Below are positions 17,401 to 30,442 of a DNA stretch of 64,000 bases, piece by piece. A model generated the notes under the pieces. It made no database searches. It was not told the origin of the DNA and saw nothing but the letters and a program-made list of their open reading frames with translations. The position numbers and the translations under genes are program-made. The stretch is from positions 5,268,501-5,332,500 of the forward strand of contig NC_090698.1 in NCBI RefSeq assembly GCF_040954835.1, written 5' to 3'. Position 1 is the stretch's first letter. Every line of letters begins with the position of its first letter. The DNA is from Lepisosteus oculatus. Its lineage: Eukaryota > Chordata > Actinopteri > Semionotiformes > Lepisosteidae.

Positions 17401-18640
17401 GCGAGAGCTTCCAGCTGTTGTCCCGCACCGCTCGGTTACAAGTACCCCCCCCCCTCCTCTTCCTCCTCCCCCTTCTGTTAGTCCTCGGGCAATTTCACAA
17501 TCGCATTTCCTTCAAACTCCCACAAGAAACCCCCCCTCTCTCCCCAGTGAGACCCTGGCAGTAAGCGACGAGCGACTGGGCGCTCATAAACGTCTTCCCT
17601 GCCGAATTTAACACTTCACGTACGTGGCACGTTTCCCACTGCAAATCTTTCCCGCCCCCTCCGCGCAGAAATTAAGTTTTTGGCGTGCTCGCCCCTTCCC
17701 TGACCCCCAGACGGATGTGAGGAGCTGCAGCTATGCGGCCACGTTAAATGGTAATATTATGAGAGCCGAGAGGAGTTGAATGTTAGTTTTGACGTGAGTC
17801 CCAGCTGTGGGACTCATGAATCATTCGGAACCGGAGCCAGGTTCTCTTCTCGTCTCTTCGTAGAAATCCGGCTTTCTCTTCCAGCTCCGGAGCGCATAAG
17901 CGTCCAGGAATTTCCCTCGTTCCTGTCATTCCACAGGAATGTAATTTTTTTTTTTAAATGCAATTATTATCATGAAAGTTATCTAACGTGGTGGCCTGTA
18001 CCTTGTGTTGAAGACGCTGGAGGTGGTGCTCTCTCACCGTTCAAGGACACCATCGCCCTGTACGAAAGGATGGATTTGTGGCACGTCAGGAAGAGTTTTC
18101 ACGGGGTTTCAAAACCGTTGTTGACATGCACGATGAAAATATTGGGCGAGGTTAACTGCGTCCATACCCCTCCGACAGCGGTCTTATCTACGGGTCTAAG
18201 TTCGCGATATCGCCGCGCAGTTTAGAGACGGGTCGTTTGCTTGGCCGAATAGAAATCCCCCGAGCGGGCGACGCTCCTCGCTGGGAGACAGGCCGGGAGG
18301 CGCGGGGCCTCAATTAACCGGCGGCGGCCTTTTATCTTTGTGTATTCGCGATCAAAGCCCGCTCGGTCTGACTAATTAAAAAGAAAAATCGGAGGTATCC
18401 ATTTGGAGGGGGAAAAAAGGAAAGAAGAAGGTGCCAGAATATTCGCCGCTGCGTGCGTCGTAGCAGTAGCGTGAAGGTGTTTGCCGAGATCTTGTAAACC
18501 GGCGAGTTCAGCGCTAAACTCTGGTGACCACGGCGCCTTGATGAGGTCCGGAGCGCCAGCAGCGCTTGATGACCCGATTGGGCATATCAGAGCTCTGTGA
18601 ATACAGCAGAAATATACGTGGCTGACTTCGGCGTGGTCTA
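17401..18640. other. CpG-rich upstream sequence
   Basis: Several CpG-rich patches (17.64-18.0 and 18.2-18.6 kb), probably the upstream flank of the effector-gene CpG island. No coding exon recognised. Confidence 0.45.
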
Positions 18641-18875
18641 CTGAGATGTAATCCTGTAAAATACGACAATACTTCGGAGTACGGCTTGTATTCCTTTCAA
18701 CTGTGATCTTATTGCGGCAATTCCTCGCGGGATCATTGCTTTATTGGGGTGTGAAAAGCCCAGAGCACAGATGAGGAAGGGGGGTTGGGGTATTTGGATA
18801 GCAAATGTTAGACTGAGGTTCTCATTTTCCATTTGTTTTCTAACCAATTCTTCCAATTCAGGGTGGTGGGGGAGT

Positions 18876-19140
18876 CAGAGCCTATCCTGGTAAGCAACAG
18901 GCTCAAGGCAGGCTACACCCTGGAAGGGATACCAGTCCATCTCGGCATCTCGGGCCAGAGAAGGGCACAGACACACATACACTGACAAAAGGGCCATTAG
19001 TTCTACGAACCCCTTTAAACCTACTTTGGATTTTGTCTTTGGACTGTGGGAGGAAACAGAAGCAACCTGAGGAAACCCATGCAAACACAGGGGGACTCCA
19101 CACAGACAGCACTCATGGTCTAGTGCTAACCGCTGTGTCA
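18876..19140 (-). repeat. Dispersed fish repeat (same body as at 3040-3215)
   Basis: Contains CACCCTGGAAGGGATACCAG, then CTTTGGACTGTGGGAGGAAA and GAGGAAACCCATGCAAACAC, the reverse complement of the common fish repeat body ending in its 3' part. It is longer and better kept than the copy in ercc2. Confidence 0.6.
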
Positions 19141-19719
19141 ATGTAAGCAGAACGATGTCACATAAAAAATGTTACACTTAAGACATAACTCAAAAATGGA
19201 ATAACAAAAACGTCGAGACTTTTATGTTCACCTGCCTTGCCTTGTTAGAGTTCCACTTTCCACTCTTTTTTAAAAGCATTTTATTTAAGACATTTTGAAG
19301 ATGTTTACCAGACTAACAAAAACTAAGAAACGTAAAAAAAAACACCCCAAAAAACAAAACCACAGAACAAACCACAGTAAGACTAAGAAATAAAGCATCT
19401 CAAACTTGCCCGTGTCTTTTTACAGTTGACTTGTTGAACTGAAGCAGTCGCGCAGCGTGTGGATGTGCAAAACAATCAGAGAACCAGACTCAGCCTTTTC
19501 TAAAACACACGAGAAAGAGACCCCAGCTCCCATGGAATCATTCCACAGAGCCGCCACTCCTGACATCAGCCCAGATTCAGACCAGGGAATGGAAGACACC
19601 GTTTTGGAAATTAAGAGCCGCAGTGAGCACAGTGTGGCCCACAGCTGCTGTGACTGGAGGTGTTTCAAAGTGCTCACAACGGCATACACCCAGGCACTGC
19701 AGGATTTCACTTTGTATTA

Positions 19720-19975
19720 CAATAGGAGGTTAAGGATCTGTGCCTGTGGCTGGAAGGTTGCCGGTTCAAATCTGCGGCCAGCAGAGGAATCCTACTCTGT
19801 TGGGCCCCTGAGCGAGGCCCTTCACCCCAGCTGCTCCAGGGGTGCTGTACAATGGCTGACCCTGCGCTCTGACCCCCAGGTTCTCTCCCTGTCTGTGTGT
19901 CTCATGGAGAGCAAGCTGGGGTCTGCGAAAAGACACATTCCCAATACAAGAGATTGTAAAGGGTTAATAAAGTGA
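19720..19975 (+). mobile_element. tRNA-derived SINE (copy A)
   Basis: A-box-like GGTTAAGGATCTGTG is followed by B box GGTTGCCGGTTCAAATCT, then a body with GCTCCAGGGGTGCTGTACAA and GGAGAGCAAGCTGGGGTCTG. The same order of blocks occurs at 58608-58855. Confidence 0.75.
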
Positions 19976-21369
19976 TGTTAAAAATGTTAAAAAGTGATGT
20001 TAAACTGGAGCTGCACAAAGGGTGAAAGATAGGCAAGAAAGGAATGTATAAGTTGTACTATCCACTTATATATATATACCCCAAGAGAATTTGCCACATT
20101 GGAGTTTCTCTGACCGCCTTTAGCTTGATTCTATGGGGCTGTGTAGCCGAACCAAATTGTGTCCCTGTATTAAAACTGATACCTGTCCTCGCACACTGTC
20201 TGTTCTCCAGATCCTCTTAGGATTAGTCAATTCCAAGGGGAAACTCCCTATGGATCTCTCCCTCCCCCCCCCTCCAAGCAAACCTTCTCAAAGAAGATGG
20301 GAGCCAGGAATTCTGTAGATGGCCTTGGCTCTATCTTTCTGCTCCAAACAGGAATCAGCCCCCCCCCTCCTTGGCTACATCTCCTGATAAGCCCATTGCT
20401 TCACAACAAACATTCCACACTCAGAGGGAGATGTACTGGCTGGCTGTGGGTGTCAGAAGTGTCTTAAAAAATAAGTTTTTGTTTCCGTTGTTGAGCTAAC
20501 ATGGAACATGGAAATGGACAACTTGTCTGAGACTTGGTGTTGGGTCGCATGAGAGTTGGGACCCTCAGATGGTTTTGGATGATCACTAGTCTTTATGTAA
20601 GATCATGCCAGAAATATAAGCATGCAAACTAAAAAAATAGTCTGTTCATTTTTTTTTTCAGAACAGAAAATGCCGCCTCGGAGTCAAGACTGATTAAATG
20701 ATGCAATCAGTTCTGTACTGGAAATAACAGGACCCATGTTTATTGTAGTGGTTGTGGGGTGGAATTTCGTGGCACAAACAAAGTACTTGAAAGTTTGGTT
20801 CACTCTTCTTCAAGTTGTGTTGCTGTTCCAGACAAACCGAATCACAGCTGTAAGGAGGTCTTGAATGCGAGATTTCCAGGCGAAGGGGAGTAAAACACCC
20901 CCACATGTGTAAATCAGATCGCTCAGGCCTTCGTGGAGAGGAATTAATCTAAATCTGCATTTAGAGACGCGTCCCGGCGAGGTACTGTAGTATGCTGTAA
21001 AATGACCATTCAGTGGACCTGGAGGGGGGGTGTCACTGTGGACAAGGGGGTGTGAATGACTGGAGGAGGTGTTGATGAAGACGGAAAGGGGATTAGCCCT
21101 TTGTCAATTAATCTGTTCACATCACTCAGCCAGCACGGCTAATTGCTCCGCTGTCTTCCGCCTTTTGCCCGTGTAATTGCGTCAGCTCTGACGGTGTCAT
21201 CGGGTTTTTTAACGAGCCCTGGGCCCTCTGGTGAGCTCATGCGAGCAAACATCGGAGACTTTCCGCTGGGCCAGCGCTGCACGGGGCAGCTCCCCGCAGC
21301 CTGAGGGTGGCTTTCCTTCTCTGCCCTCTGCAGTGCGTGGTGTGCTTGCACCACTGTGTATCATGGTCT
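19976..21369. other. Non-coding, no gene recognised
   Basis: No recognised repeat or coding exon. Short homopolymer runs only. Confidence 0.5.
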
Positions 21370-21740
21370 TTAGATAGATAGATAATAGTTTATTAATCCC
21401 GTAGGGAAATTGATGTGTTACAGCAGTCCAGCCCAAGACAAGCAAAACAGACATCAGAATAGTTATAAAACAAAAGACAAACAAGATAAATAAAAATAAA
21501 TAAGTACATAGGTGTGTGCAAAATGTGCTGATCATAGTCACTGTAAACACAATAAAATATGTGCAAAATGTGCATAGGTTTATACAGACTGATTGTCCAA
21601 AAAGTACAATGGAGTAAACATGCTGTCCATAGAGGAGCAAATGAAGGGCTAAAAGTCCTAGCCTAGGGCAGCGTTATACACCCTGACAGCCACCGGGAGG
21701 AAAGACCTGCGGAAACGTTCCCTTGATTGTTACTGTAGAG
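21370..21740 (-). mobile_element. LINE 3' fragment with (TATC)n tail
   Basis: Read on minus, a coding remnant in the pattern ERFRRSFLPVAVRVYN (C-terminus of a fish LINE polyprotein) is followed by a degenerate tail with ATCAATTTCCCTACGGGATT and a (TATC)n end at about 21373. Clade not assigned. Confidence 0.6.
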
Positions 21741-21805
21741 AACTTCGGCTCGTCTGCGGGCTCACCCCCCGCAGCTGAAACACGTGCTGTCTGCGGGTTC
21801 CCGTT

Positions 21806-21834
21806 TTGAGGTGGCATGGTGGCATAGCGGCTAG

Positions 21835-21874
<40 letters not shown>

Positions 21875-22300
21875 TGCTTACACTTATACAGGTAATGGGG
21901 ATCCCCCCATCCCCACCAGTGTGCAGCCCCACCTGGATGATGCGACGGCAGCCATAGTGCGCCAGAACGCTCACCACACACCAGCTCTCAGTGGGGAGGA
22001 GAGCAGAGTGATGAAGCCATTGGTGCCCTGCAGAGCTTGGGCCCTGGGTTTAATCCCGAACTTGGGACGCTATATGTGTTGAGTTTGTTTCTTCTCCCTG
22101 TTTTCTGGTCGGTGGGTTTCCTCTGGGTGCTCTGCTTTCCTTCTACAGTTAATTGGCATCTGGTGGAACTGGCCCTGGTGTGAGTGTGTGCACATCTGCC
22201 CTGTGATGGATTGTTGTCCTGCCCAGGGTGTGCCCTGCCCTGTGCCCGTTGCTTGCCCATTGCTTCTGCGACCCGGAATTGGGAGAAGCGGTTAGACGGT
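21806..22300 (+). mobile_element. Dispersed SINE/L2-like element split by a nested 5S-SINE
   Basis: The head GGTGGCATAGCGGCTAGCAT lies at 21815-21837. The body resumes at about 22020 with GCAGAGCTTGGGCCCTGGGT, goes through GGGTTTCCTCTGGGTGCTCT, and ends in GGGAGAAGCGGTTAGA. The 21838-22019 stretch between is a truncated 5S-SINE, so the host element was present first. Confidence 0.6.
21838..22019 (-). mobile_element. 5S rRNA-derived SINE, 5'-truncated and nested (copy 2)
   Basis: (TAA)n at 21838-21872, then GCTTACACTTATACAGG and the tail-proximal part of the SINE body. The 5S head is absent. It lies inside another dispersed repeat. Confidence 0.75.
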
Positions 22301-23368
22301 GGAAGGTTCTTGTTTCTTGTCAACTGCCTCGTTCTCTCAACTTGTACATTGAAGGGCTTCTATTACCAAAAGTTAAAAAACAACAACATATACAGTAGCT
22401 CCCAGGTAAATTAAATACTGTTTCCTAGAAACCTAGAAATAGGTTTTTGTACTTTCATAAGGATACATGATGCTTTTTATCTTTGCTATAGGTATTATGG
22501 AGTTATGAAATAGGATAACGTGTTTACAGCATCATAAGGGAATTATGGAAGATATTCTGGAGAGAAGAGCACCACCTACAGGTCCACCAACACCACTTAC
22601 AGCAGCAGCCTGTTTTTTTTTTTGCAGGAGTCCTGTGCTAGTATTGACCAGGCATAGCCTTACTTAGATTGTCAGATCAAATTCCAAGCTGTTAAATAAG
22701 CTCGGTACCTACCAAATACGGCTGTATCATGGCCTGCCATGCCTAATCAATATGTCTGCAAAGGACGGGCTACATCACTGCCACACTTCACCTCCTATTC
22801 ACTCCTGGCAGTCTGGTTTTGGAGACCCCTTTTGAAAATTAGCTTCTGCTACAGTTTCGGTAGCAAGAAATAAAATACCTTTAATTTACTCAGAGGTGCC
22901 ACTTGGGGCCAGCGCCCCTCTTACACATGCGACCCAGAGAGTGCTCAGTTATCCAGCAGGATATTTCCCTGGAGCACTCTGAGTGAAACACCTCCCTCCA
23001 CAGTGCTGCCCCCCTCTCCCCCTCCCCCGTCCCTCCCTGCAATCTGAATTCCAGGGCCCTGTACTCTTCCTTGGCGAGGCGATGCTGCAGAGATGTCACG
23101 CAGAGCACGAATGATGTCAGAGCATGAGCCCAGAGGGAGCAACAGCCAGAGGAAAACAAACATCAGCTCCCTTAGGTTATGACACCAACCGCCCACCCCC
23201 CCCCCCTCGAGCAACGTCCAGGGAAAATCAGGAACAATGTGTGTGGAATCCCAGCTGGCTCCCCACCAAGCTGCTTGAGCAGGCTGCGTTCCTTACCTCT
23301 GATGCGTGTGACAGCAAGCACTGCAGCAGCAACAGAAACCAGATCATACAGAATAACGTGTTGGAGGG
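22300..23368. other. Non-coding, no gene recognised
   Basis: Unique-looking. Open frames near 22.9-23.4 kb show no family features. Confidence 0.5.
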
Positions 23369-23947
23369 TTAATAATATAATAATAATTGCTTACACTTAT
23401 ATAGCGCTTTTCTGGACACTCCACTCAAAGCGCTTTACAGGTAATGGGGATCCCCTCACCCCCACCAGTGTGTACCCCCACCTGGATGATGCGACGGCAG
23501 CCATAGTGCGCCAGAACGCTCACCACACACCAGCTCTCAGTGGGGAGGAGAGCAGAGTAATGTAGCCAATTCATAGAGGGGGATTATTAGGAGGCCATGA
23601 TTGGTAAGGGCCAATTGGAAATTTGGCCAGGACACCGGGGTTACACCCCTACTCTTTTCGAGAAGAGCCCTGGGATTTTTAATGACCACAGAGAGTCAGG
23701 ACCTCCGTTTTACGTCTCATCCGAAGGACGGCGCCTGTTTACAGTATAGTGTCCCCATCACTATACTGGGGCATTAGGACCCACATGGACCACTGGGTGA
23801 GCGCCCCCTGCTGGCCCCACTAACACCTCTTCCAGCAGCAACCTTAGTTTTTCCCAGGAGGTCTCCCATCCAGGTACTGACCAGGCTCACACCTGCTGAG
23901 CTTCAGTGGGTTGCCAGTTGTGAGTTGCAGGGTGATATGGCTGCTGG
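23369..23947 (-). mobile_element. 5S rRNA-derived SINE, full length (copy 3)
   Basis: The best-kept copy with a complete 5S head. On minus: AAGCTCAGCAGGTGTGAGCC, then the C box TGGATGGGAGACC (23860-23872), a body with AGCAGGGGGCGCTCACC, and a tail with GAGTGTCCAGAAAAGCGCTA and (TTA)n. The 5S head carries an RNA polymerase III internal promoter by family knowledge. Confidence 0.88.
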
Positions 23948-24300
23948 TTATATTGATGAACTGCTGTATCACAAATAGAGGCAAAAAAGAAGCTGTGGCT
24001 GACCAGCGTCTGTCCTGATGCCTATTGTGAGCTTCCAGAGAGATGGGCTTTCTTCAGGAAGCACTTCGTCAGCAACGGGAAGAGTCAGTCCAGAAACAGG
24101 CAGTGTCACGCACGCACAGCAGGGTGTGCGCTGATAAGGGATGAGGTAACAGGAAAACAGAGAGGATGCACAGGCTCTTTCTCATAGCCCATTCCAATTT
24201 AGAGGAGAGACTTTTTTGGGGGAGGTTGAATGCTGGCATGAGGTCTCACACAGTAGTGACATATGGGCTCCAAACACACATCCTTTTCTTGTTTACACCA

Positions 24301-24352
<52 letters not shown>
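24301..24352. repeat. (AAT)n microsatellite, about 17 units
   Basis: An uninterrupted AAT run forming the tail of the adjacent 5S-SINE fragment. Confidence 0.95.
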
Positions 24353-24353
<1 letters not shown>

Positions 24354-24600
24354 CTGGATGATGCGACGGCAGCAATAGTGCACCAGTACTCTCTCCACAC
24401 ACCAGCTCTCAGTGGGGAGGAGAGCAGAGTGATGAAGCCAGTTCAGAGAGGGGGATTATTTGGAGGCCATGATTGGTTAAAGCCAGTGGAAAATTTGGCC
24501 AGGACACCGGGGTAACACCCCTACTCTTTTCAAGAAACACCCTGGGGTTGTTCATGGCCAGAAAGTCAGGACCTTGGTTTTACATCTCATCTGAAAGAGC
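24353..24600 (-). mobile_element. 5S rRNA-derived SINE, internally deleted (copy 4)
   Basis: The middle body of the SINE (GATGATGCGACGGCAGCAAT through CATCTCATCTGAAAG) sits directly against the (AAT)n tail. The usual 100-base segment with the GCGCTTT motif and the 5S head are both missing. Confidence 0.75.
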
Positions 24601-27600
24601 GTTCATAACCTTTGCTCTGAAAGTTTTTCATGAGCGACTGGGAAGGCTTTATAGCAAGCAAAGAAGGCTTTATAAACTGTAGAGTGGGTGTCACGGGGGA
24701 TGAAATTCTTAACGACTCGAATAGAAGCTTATGAAATCTGTAACTTGAAAATATGTGAAAAACATTTTATTAAAAATGAATTGAAGTAGTATTGAATTGT
24801 ATGAGCTGTACAGAACACAACAAAGTATTTGTAAGGGCTTTGCCTGACCATATGTTAGTGTCTGCTCCATTTTATGCTTGGCGTTGCGGATCTCTCACCT
24901 CTGGGTCAAGGATGCTCATTGTTCAGTGAGGCAGGATGGGATGTTAACGATGCACTTCCGCAGAATTTCTTGTTTCTTAATTACCTGGTAATTAAGCATT
25001 GTACCTGTGCTAAATGGGGTGTTTTTTCTTCATCACTCCACGGAAGTGATTTTCCACAAAGAAGTAATAATAATAATAAGAGGAATGATATAATCACCCC
25101 CACTAATAACACAATTTGAATTCAGAGTGCAGGAGTCTGCATCTGACTGGGAAGTGTGGGCTGTCTTCACAATGGTCAGGGGCTTTGGTTGTGACCCAGG
25201 GTCTCTCCGATCCTCTGTAAATCCCTCAAGCACTTCTTTGTTGATCCACACGCATGGAACTGCTCTGGAATGTCCCCCACGAAAGACAAGCAATGCGAGG
25301 AATTCTTGCGGTTGCTTTCAGACAATGGACCATGCCAACAGAACTGCAAAAGCCAAGAGTCAAGAGCATGGAATCCTGTGCGGACTATACAGAGGCACTT
25401 CAGAATGGCTTTCAGTTACAGTGATCATCTGAAATGTGCAAGTTCCCATCTATTGTGGGCCTGGTCAAATCGGTACACTTTGCCAGGGGGCTGGGCCTTG
25501 TGAGTCAATTCTCAATCATAGAGTGCAACTACAGGACAGTAGTTGATCTTTTTTTTAAAAAAAAAGAAACACATCCATTATAAACAACATTCCTTTTTTG
25601 TGCCTGACAAACGGAGCCCGATTTAGCCAGTGAAGAGACAATCTTATCCGTAAGGGAAACGGAAGGTCAGGGAAGGGAAGGGATACGCTGAAAAAAGAAG
25701 GAACTTGTAAATATGTCACCCAGTGACTGCCCTCCCTCCAGGAGAATAAAACGTAGCCCTCATTTCTCACTTGTGCAGCACATCTGACCAAAACACGCAC
25801 TGTGAAGTAAAGTCAAAACAGCCCTTGAACTTTCAGAGTGAAGCTGTAGTGAACCTGCAGTTTTTGTTGTAATGAATGCCGCGAAAGGAAACCCAAAGGT
25901 GAAGCTCCACAATGTCAGTCCTGCCTGGGTGCTGGATGATATTATAGCAGAACAGAGCAGGGACCGTACCGGAGGCGCTGAGAAGCTCTTTCTTCCCTCC
26001 GCTAAAGTTTCAGCTTTCAAAATGAGAGAGTTCACCTTTTTTTCACCATTAGAAACGGAGAAATTACGAGTTAAAGGCTCGTGAAAAAGGCCCGCTTAAT
26101 TAAAGCCTTTAATTAATTCCCTTACACACCTAAAAGAAGGCTCATGCAGCAGTTTTTGCGTCCATGGGCCCTGTGTGATATGTCTGCTGCTATATATTTA
26201 TTAAAAGAAGAAGAAAAGATTGAAAATGTAGGAAGGCCAGGAGGCTTCACACCTCGTTTGCTCCAAGTGTTCCCAAGTGGGGGGAGGAGGGAGGGGCAGC
26301 CGGGTTCACGCCAGTCACTCCAATCCACACACCAGAGGCCCCACGGCTCCAGGCCTTAATGGGCTCCTGCTGCCCTGCGGAGACTTTCTGCTTGCTTATT
26401 CTACGCAAGAATAAGCACTTACCCTATTCAGGATGTGACTTATCGCTCCGTCATCAGAACCACTCTAAAGACGTGTGAATTGGAAGTAATTTAGGCTGAA
26501 CACTGATGTACTGTGACTAGAAGTAAAACACCTAGCACCATGCAGAGCAGACACAAGCTCAGCAACATCTGTATAATTTGCCCTTTTTATTGCATTCTAC
26601 AGTGCCCCACAGGAACGCTCTTGTAGAAGCATAAGATTGCACGCTGTCAGTTCTTTCCAGATTGTGCCAAACCATGCAGCTCTTTCGTGCCTGTAGAAAT
26701 ATCAGCCACTTTCAGCTGCTTCATACCCTATGTACGCCTTGGGTGTAGAGCACAAGGCAGAACCACCCCATACTGCTGTGTTTCTGTCTGTTCTGTTCCC
26801 AGGGTTGTGTGCGTATTCACGTTATCCCCAGATCAAGATGGCTCATTTTATTCTTTAATGCACTGTGAATGGAATGAAGTGGAGGAAAGCACATCAAAGA
26901 GAAAGAATTCCATTACAGTGTGTGTTTGGGGTAGAGGACAACTGCATACTTCCCCTCCCCCCCCTCCCCCATCAAGACTTATTTATTATTTTGCTTTTAA
27001 AGCCGGTCTGTGAGTTTTAAATTCCCAAAGCACAGATTAAATAGCAGCACCGAGGAAAAAGGGGCAACAAACTTCTGAATGGGAATAAGAATCTTCCCAG
27101 GAAAACATGCTGGGCTGTGGAATGCTTTTGGACGAGGCAGGAAATAGGGGGTTACATAAACAAACATGAAGGAGCAGCTCCCCCGAGGAAGAGCGCACAC
27201 ATGGCCGGAGTCTGTCCCTAACAGTTGCAACTCCTGGTCTGTGAAAGAGGAGGGGCCCAGGATTGCGCACTGTGCTCACGGAAAGATCCCAGCCCTGCCA
27301 CTGGAGCAGGCGCCCACACCCCTGTGGTGACCACACACCCCGGTCTGCACTCGTATAGCCACCCCTGCACTTACCCTGTAGCTGCCTTGTCGTCACGTCC
27401 TGACTCATCGGGGAAGACCAGAAAATACATGTACCATGAAACAGCTGTCCCGACACTATTAGGACATTCAGATGCCACTGCAGGGCTGAAGGAAAATGAA
27501 CAGCATATGACCTCTCTCACCTTCTACCTTCCTGCTTGGGAGATGTCTGAGCAGGTCAGTGTCGGACATCAGGAGTCAGACACAACTTGTTTTTTTTAAT

Positions 27601-27625
27601 GGTTGTTATTTGTGAGGCATGTTGA
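24601..27625. other. Non-coding, no gene recognised
   Basis: About 3 kb without a convincing exon or repeat. Open frames (for example 25127-25432) are not supported by any motif. Confidence 0.5.
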
Positions 27626-27920
27626 ACACCCCTACTCTTTTCAAGAAACATACTGAGATTTTTAACAACCAGAGAGACAGGACCTCAGCTTAACATCTCA
27701 GCTGAAGGACAGCATCTTTTTACAGTATACAGTTATACTGGGGCATTAGGACCTACTTAGACTGCAGGATGAGCGCCCCCTGCTGGCTCCACTGACACCT
27801 CTTCCAGCAACAACCTTAGCTTTTCCTAGGAGGTCTCTCATCCAGGTACTGGCCAGACACACACCTGCAGAGCTTCAGTGGGCTGCCAGCTGTGACCTGT
27901 GAGCTGCACGGTGATATGGC
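27626..27920 (-). mobile_element. 5S rRNA-derived SINE, 3'-truncated (copy 5)
   Basis: Contains the 5S head and adjacent body (AGCGCCCCCTGCTGGCTCCA on plus), but stops before the tail half. More diverged than copies 3 and 7. Confidence 0.7.
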
Positions 27921-29631
27921 TGCCGGCAATGGAGGAGCTGTTAACTCTGCATTAAAATCAGAGTTCATTCAGTGTCTGATGCCTGACACTTTCGATTCAT
28001 TGCTGTTCATTTTATCAGTGTCAAAACAAGAGCCTCCCATACAGGATCATCAAATCAGGTTTAAACATAAGTCCAAGACGCTCATAGGGTCACACAGCCC
28101 ACATGCTAAAAATCTGGGGAAATCTTTTTTTTTTTTATTCCTGACCTTTGAGCTAGTGTCAGCTCTCTAACGTCATTTCTCTCCTCCCTTGTGTTACTGA
28201 AACCGCTGAAGAAAGGGAGAGCTGCCTTCATGTTGCAGAGGTAGTGAAAGAATGTTTTCATGACCGATCAAAAGCATTGGAACACATACCTGGACTATGA
28301 AGTGTGAACTTTGACCCTTTAGACCAGGTAGTGGTGAGACCTCTAAAAGAGAGTGTGAAAGAGACCACAGCCACTCCAATCTTGATTTGTTTCTGGGTCA
28401 AATTCAGGATATCAGTAAAAGCAAGACAGCCAGAATGGAAACCCTGGTATAATAGCGTAATCCCTGACACTCATTTTCTTTCCCGAATTGTTATTCCAGA
28501 CTGGGAACATGTCTAGCAACTTCCCTGTGGGAAGCTGAAGTCTGTCTGTCTTTCCTGCTTCTCTTTCCAGACCCGGCGTCCCCACCCGGTCAGGAAGGCC
28601 GAGATCGGCCGGCAGTAAGTCTCGGATCACTTTCTGTGCTGTGCGTCTGGTTCTTTGAACCTGCCTGTTTCGTCCTGTCAGCTCTTCCAGGAGAGTGGGA
28701 AACACTCACGAGTGTTTATAACGATAGCTCAGGAGGGAAGACAACAGCCATGCTCACTTAACCTCGGCTGTCGGTAATTTGTAAGCAATCCTGATGTCAT
28801 TTCCTTACCTCAAACTTCATAGATACTGTATGTGATCCCCTCCTCTCCCTTCTCCACCCCATGTGCACCCCTCATTCTGGTGGGGGGGTCCCAGACTCCT
28901 CGTCCTGTGGCCAGGAGGTCAGCTCTCGGCCAAGCAGGCCAATTCAAATGTCCCGTGACTAAAACAATCAATAAACCTGTCCATACTCTCATTTCTTGGG
29001 GGGTGTAATTCCTAGTGAATTGGAAAAAAAGAGGCTAAATCACACAAAAAATAAAGTGTTCAAACACATAAAATGGGAATACTCTCCAGCGGGCGTGTGC
29101 TGTCAGTAGAGTCTGCAAGGTGAGGATGGAGAGGCAGGGGCGGAGGTCAGAAATGAAAGCTCTTGGAAAGCACAAAAAAAAACATGAAGGAGGGATCAGA
29201 GATAGAGCAAGACAGGAAGTGCAGCAGAGGGCTGGTTGTCCCTCAGCGGCTAAGATGTCCTGACCCATTTTAACTTTTAAGTAGATTAGGGAAGCTATAA
29301 ATATACGGTATATAGATATACTCCGCACAGAAGCGCCAAGTTGCTCCGCTTCAAATTGAGTAATAGAGTGCTAAGAGGATTTAGGAGGCAGTAATTTCCT
29401 GTGCTGTAAAAGCTATGAGCTAATGTAAGAAGTGTTTGCTCATAAGCGTGTTACAGTAAGAAAGTGAAACTAGGGAATTTCATAAAATCCTTGAATATTC
29501 CAGTAAAGCTCCCTTCCTCACAGGCTGCATGGACCTGCCCTGGGGAATCAACCTGCATAAATTAAGCAACTTTGCAAATTCTGTGCTGACAGTAGTCTTA
29601 ATTAAAAGAAGAACAAGTCCTGTACATGTGC
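27921..29631. other. Non-coding, no gene recognised
   Basis: No exon or clear repeat seen. Confidence 0.5.
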
Positions 29632-29905
29632 ATAAGAGCATAAGAAAGGCTACAAATGAGAGGTGGTTATGTGGCCTATCTAGTCTTTTTGGTAGTTAGT
29701 AATTGATTCATCTCATCCAGCCGGTTCTTGAAAGATGTCATAGTTCCAGCTTCAGCAGCATGGGCAGCTAGCCTGTTCCATGCTCCCACAACCCTTTGTG
29801 TAAAGAAATGCCTCTTGTTCTCCTGTTCAATGCATTTCCAAATCGTTTTTCCATTTGCGTCCTCGAGATTCTGTTTCATTGTTAATTCTTTGTGTCAAAC
29901 CAGTG
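29632..29905 (-). mobile_element. CR1/L2-like LINE ORF2 C-terminal remnant
   Basis: The minus frame 29676-29879 reads FFTQRVVGAWNRLAAHAAEA then GTMTSFKNRLDEM. This is the characteristic C-terminus of CR1/L2-type LINE ORF2 proteins (pattern RVVxxWNxLP...FKxRLD). It is a fragment with no reverse transcriptase domain. Confidence 0.75.
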
Positions 29906-30442
29906 AGATCGGCTGGTAAAAGGGATGGATGTATAAAGGGGACAGGAGAAAGCTAGCTGGCTTGGGAGCTTTACGACTGTCCTCATGGGCTTCATTTCCT
30001 GACTTCGGAAGCCTGCTTTCGGATGATTTCCAAATACGCGGGAGCGCAGGGAAACAGCGGGCAGTGCGAGCCTGGTCACGTTGCCGACTCGGGTCTCCAG
30101 TCCCCTCGCTCCGGGCAGCTGTGGGGGGAAGGAGAATCCTCTGCTCACAAATGCCCACCTCACACAGGAGTCAGAGGTCAACGCAGACCGGGAATCCACT
30201 GGTGTAACTGATGTGGCAAATGATGCTTCAAGGTTTGTTGAAAACAAAAATGTGTAGCAAGCCTTTAGGATAATGCCACTGACTGCTTCTATTACTGTGC
30301 AAAAGCTATTTTATCTACACAGATGCAGCCTCCCCCATCCCTCATTCACATCACAGCAGCCCTGCCTTCTCTCCTGTGCAAACACTAGAGGGCACTGCAC
30401 CCACAGTCAAAAATCCCCCCCCCCACCCCAAAATGTACTATA
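29906..30442. other. Non-coding
   Basis: Between a LINE remnant and a SINE fragment; nothing recognised. Confidence 0.5.

Noticed and set aside
23840-23920. 5S rRNA gene
   Set aside because: Only about 70 bases resemble 5S and they are fused to a long SINE body that recurs across the window; this is a 5S-derived SINE head.
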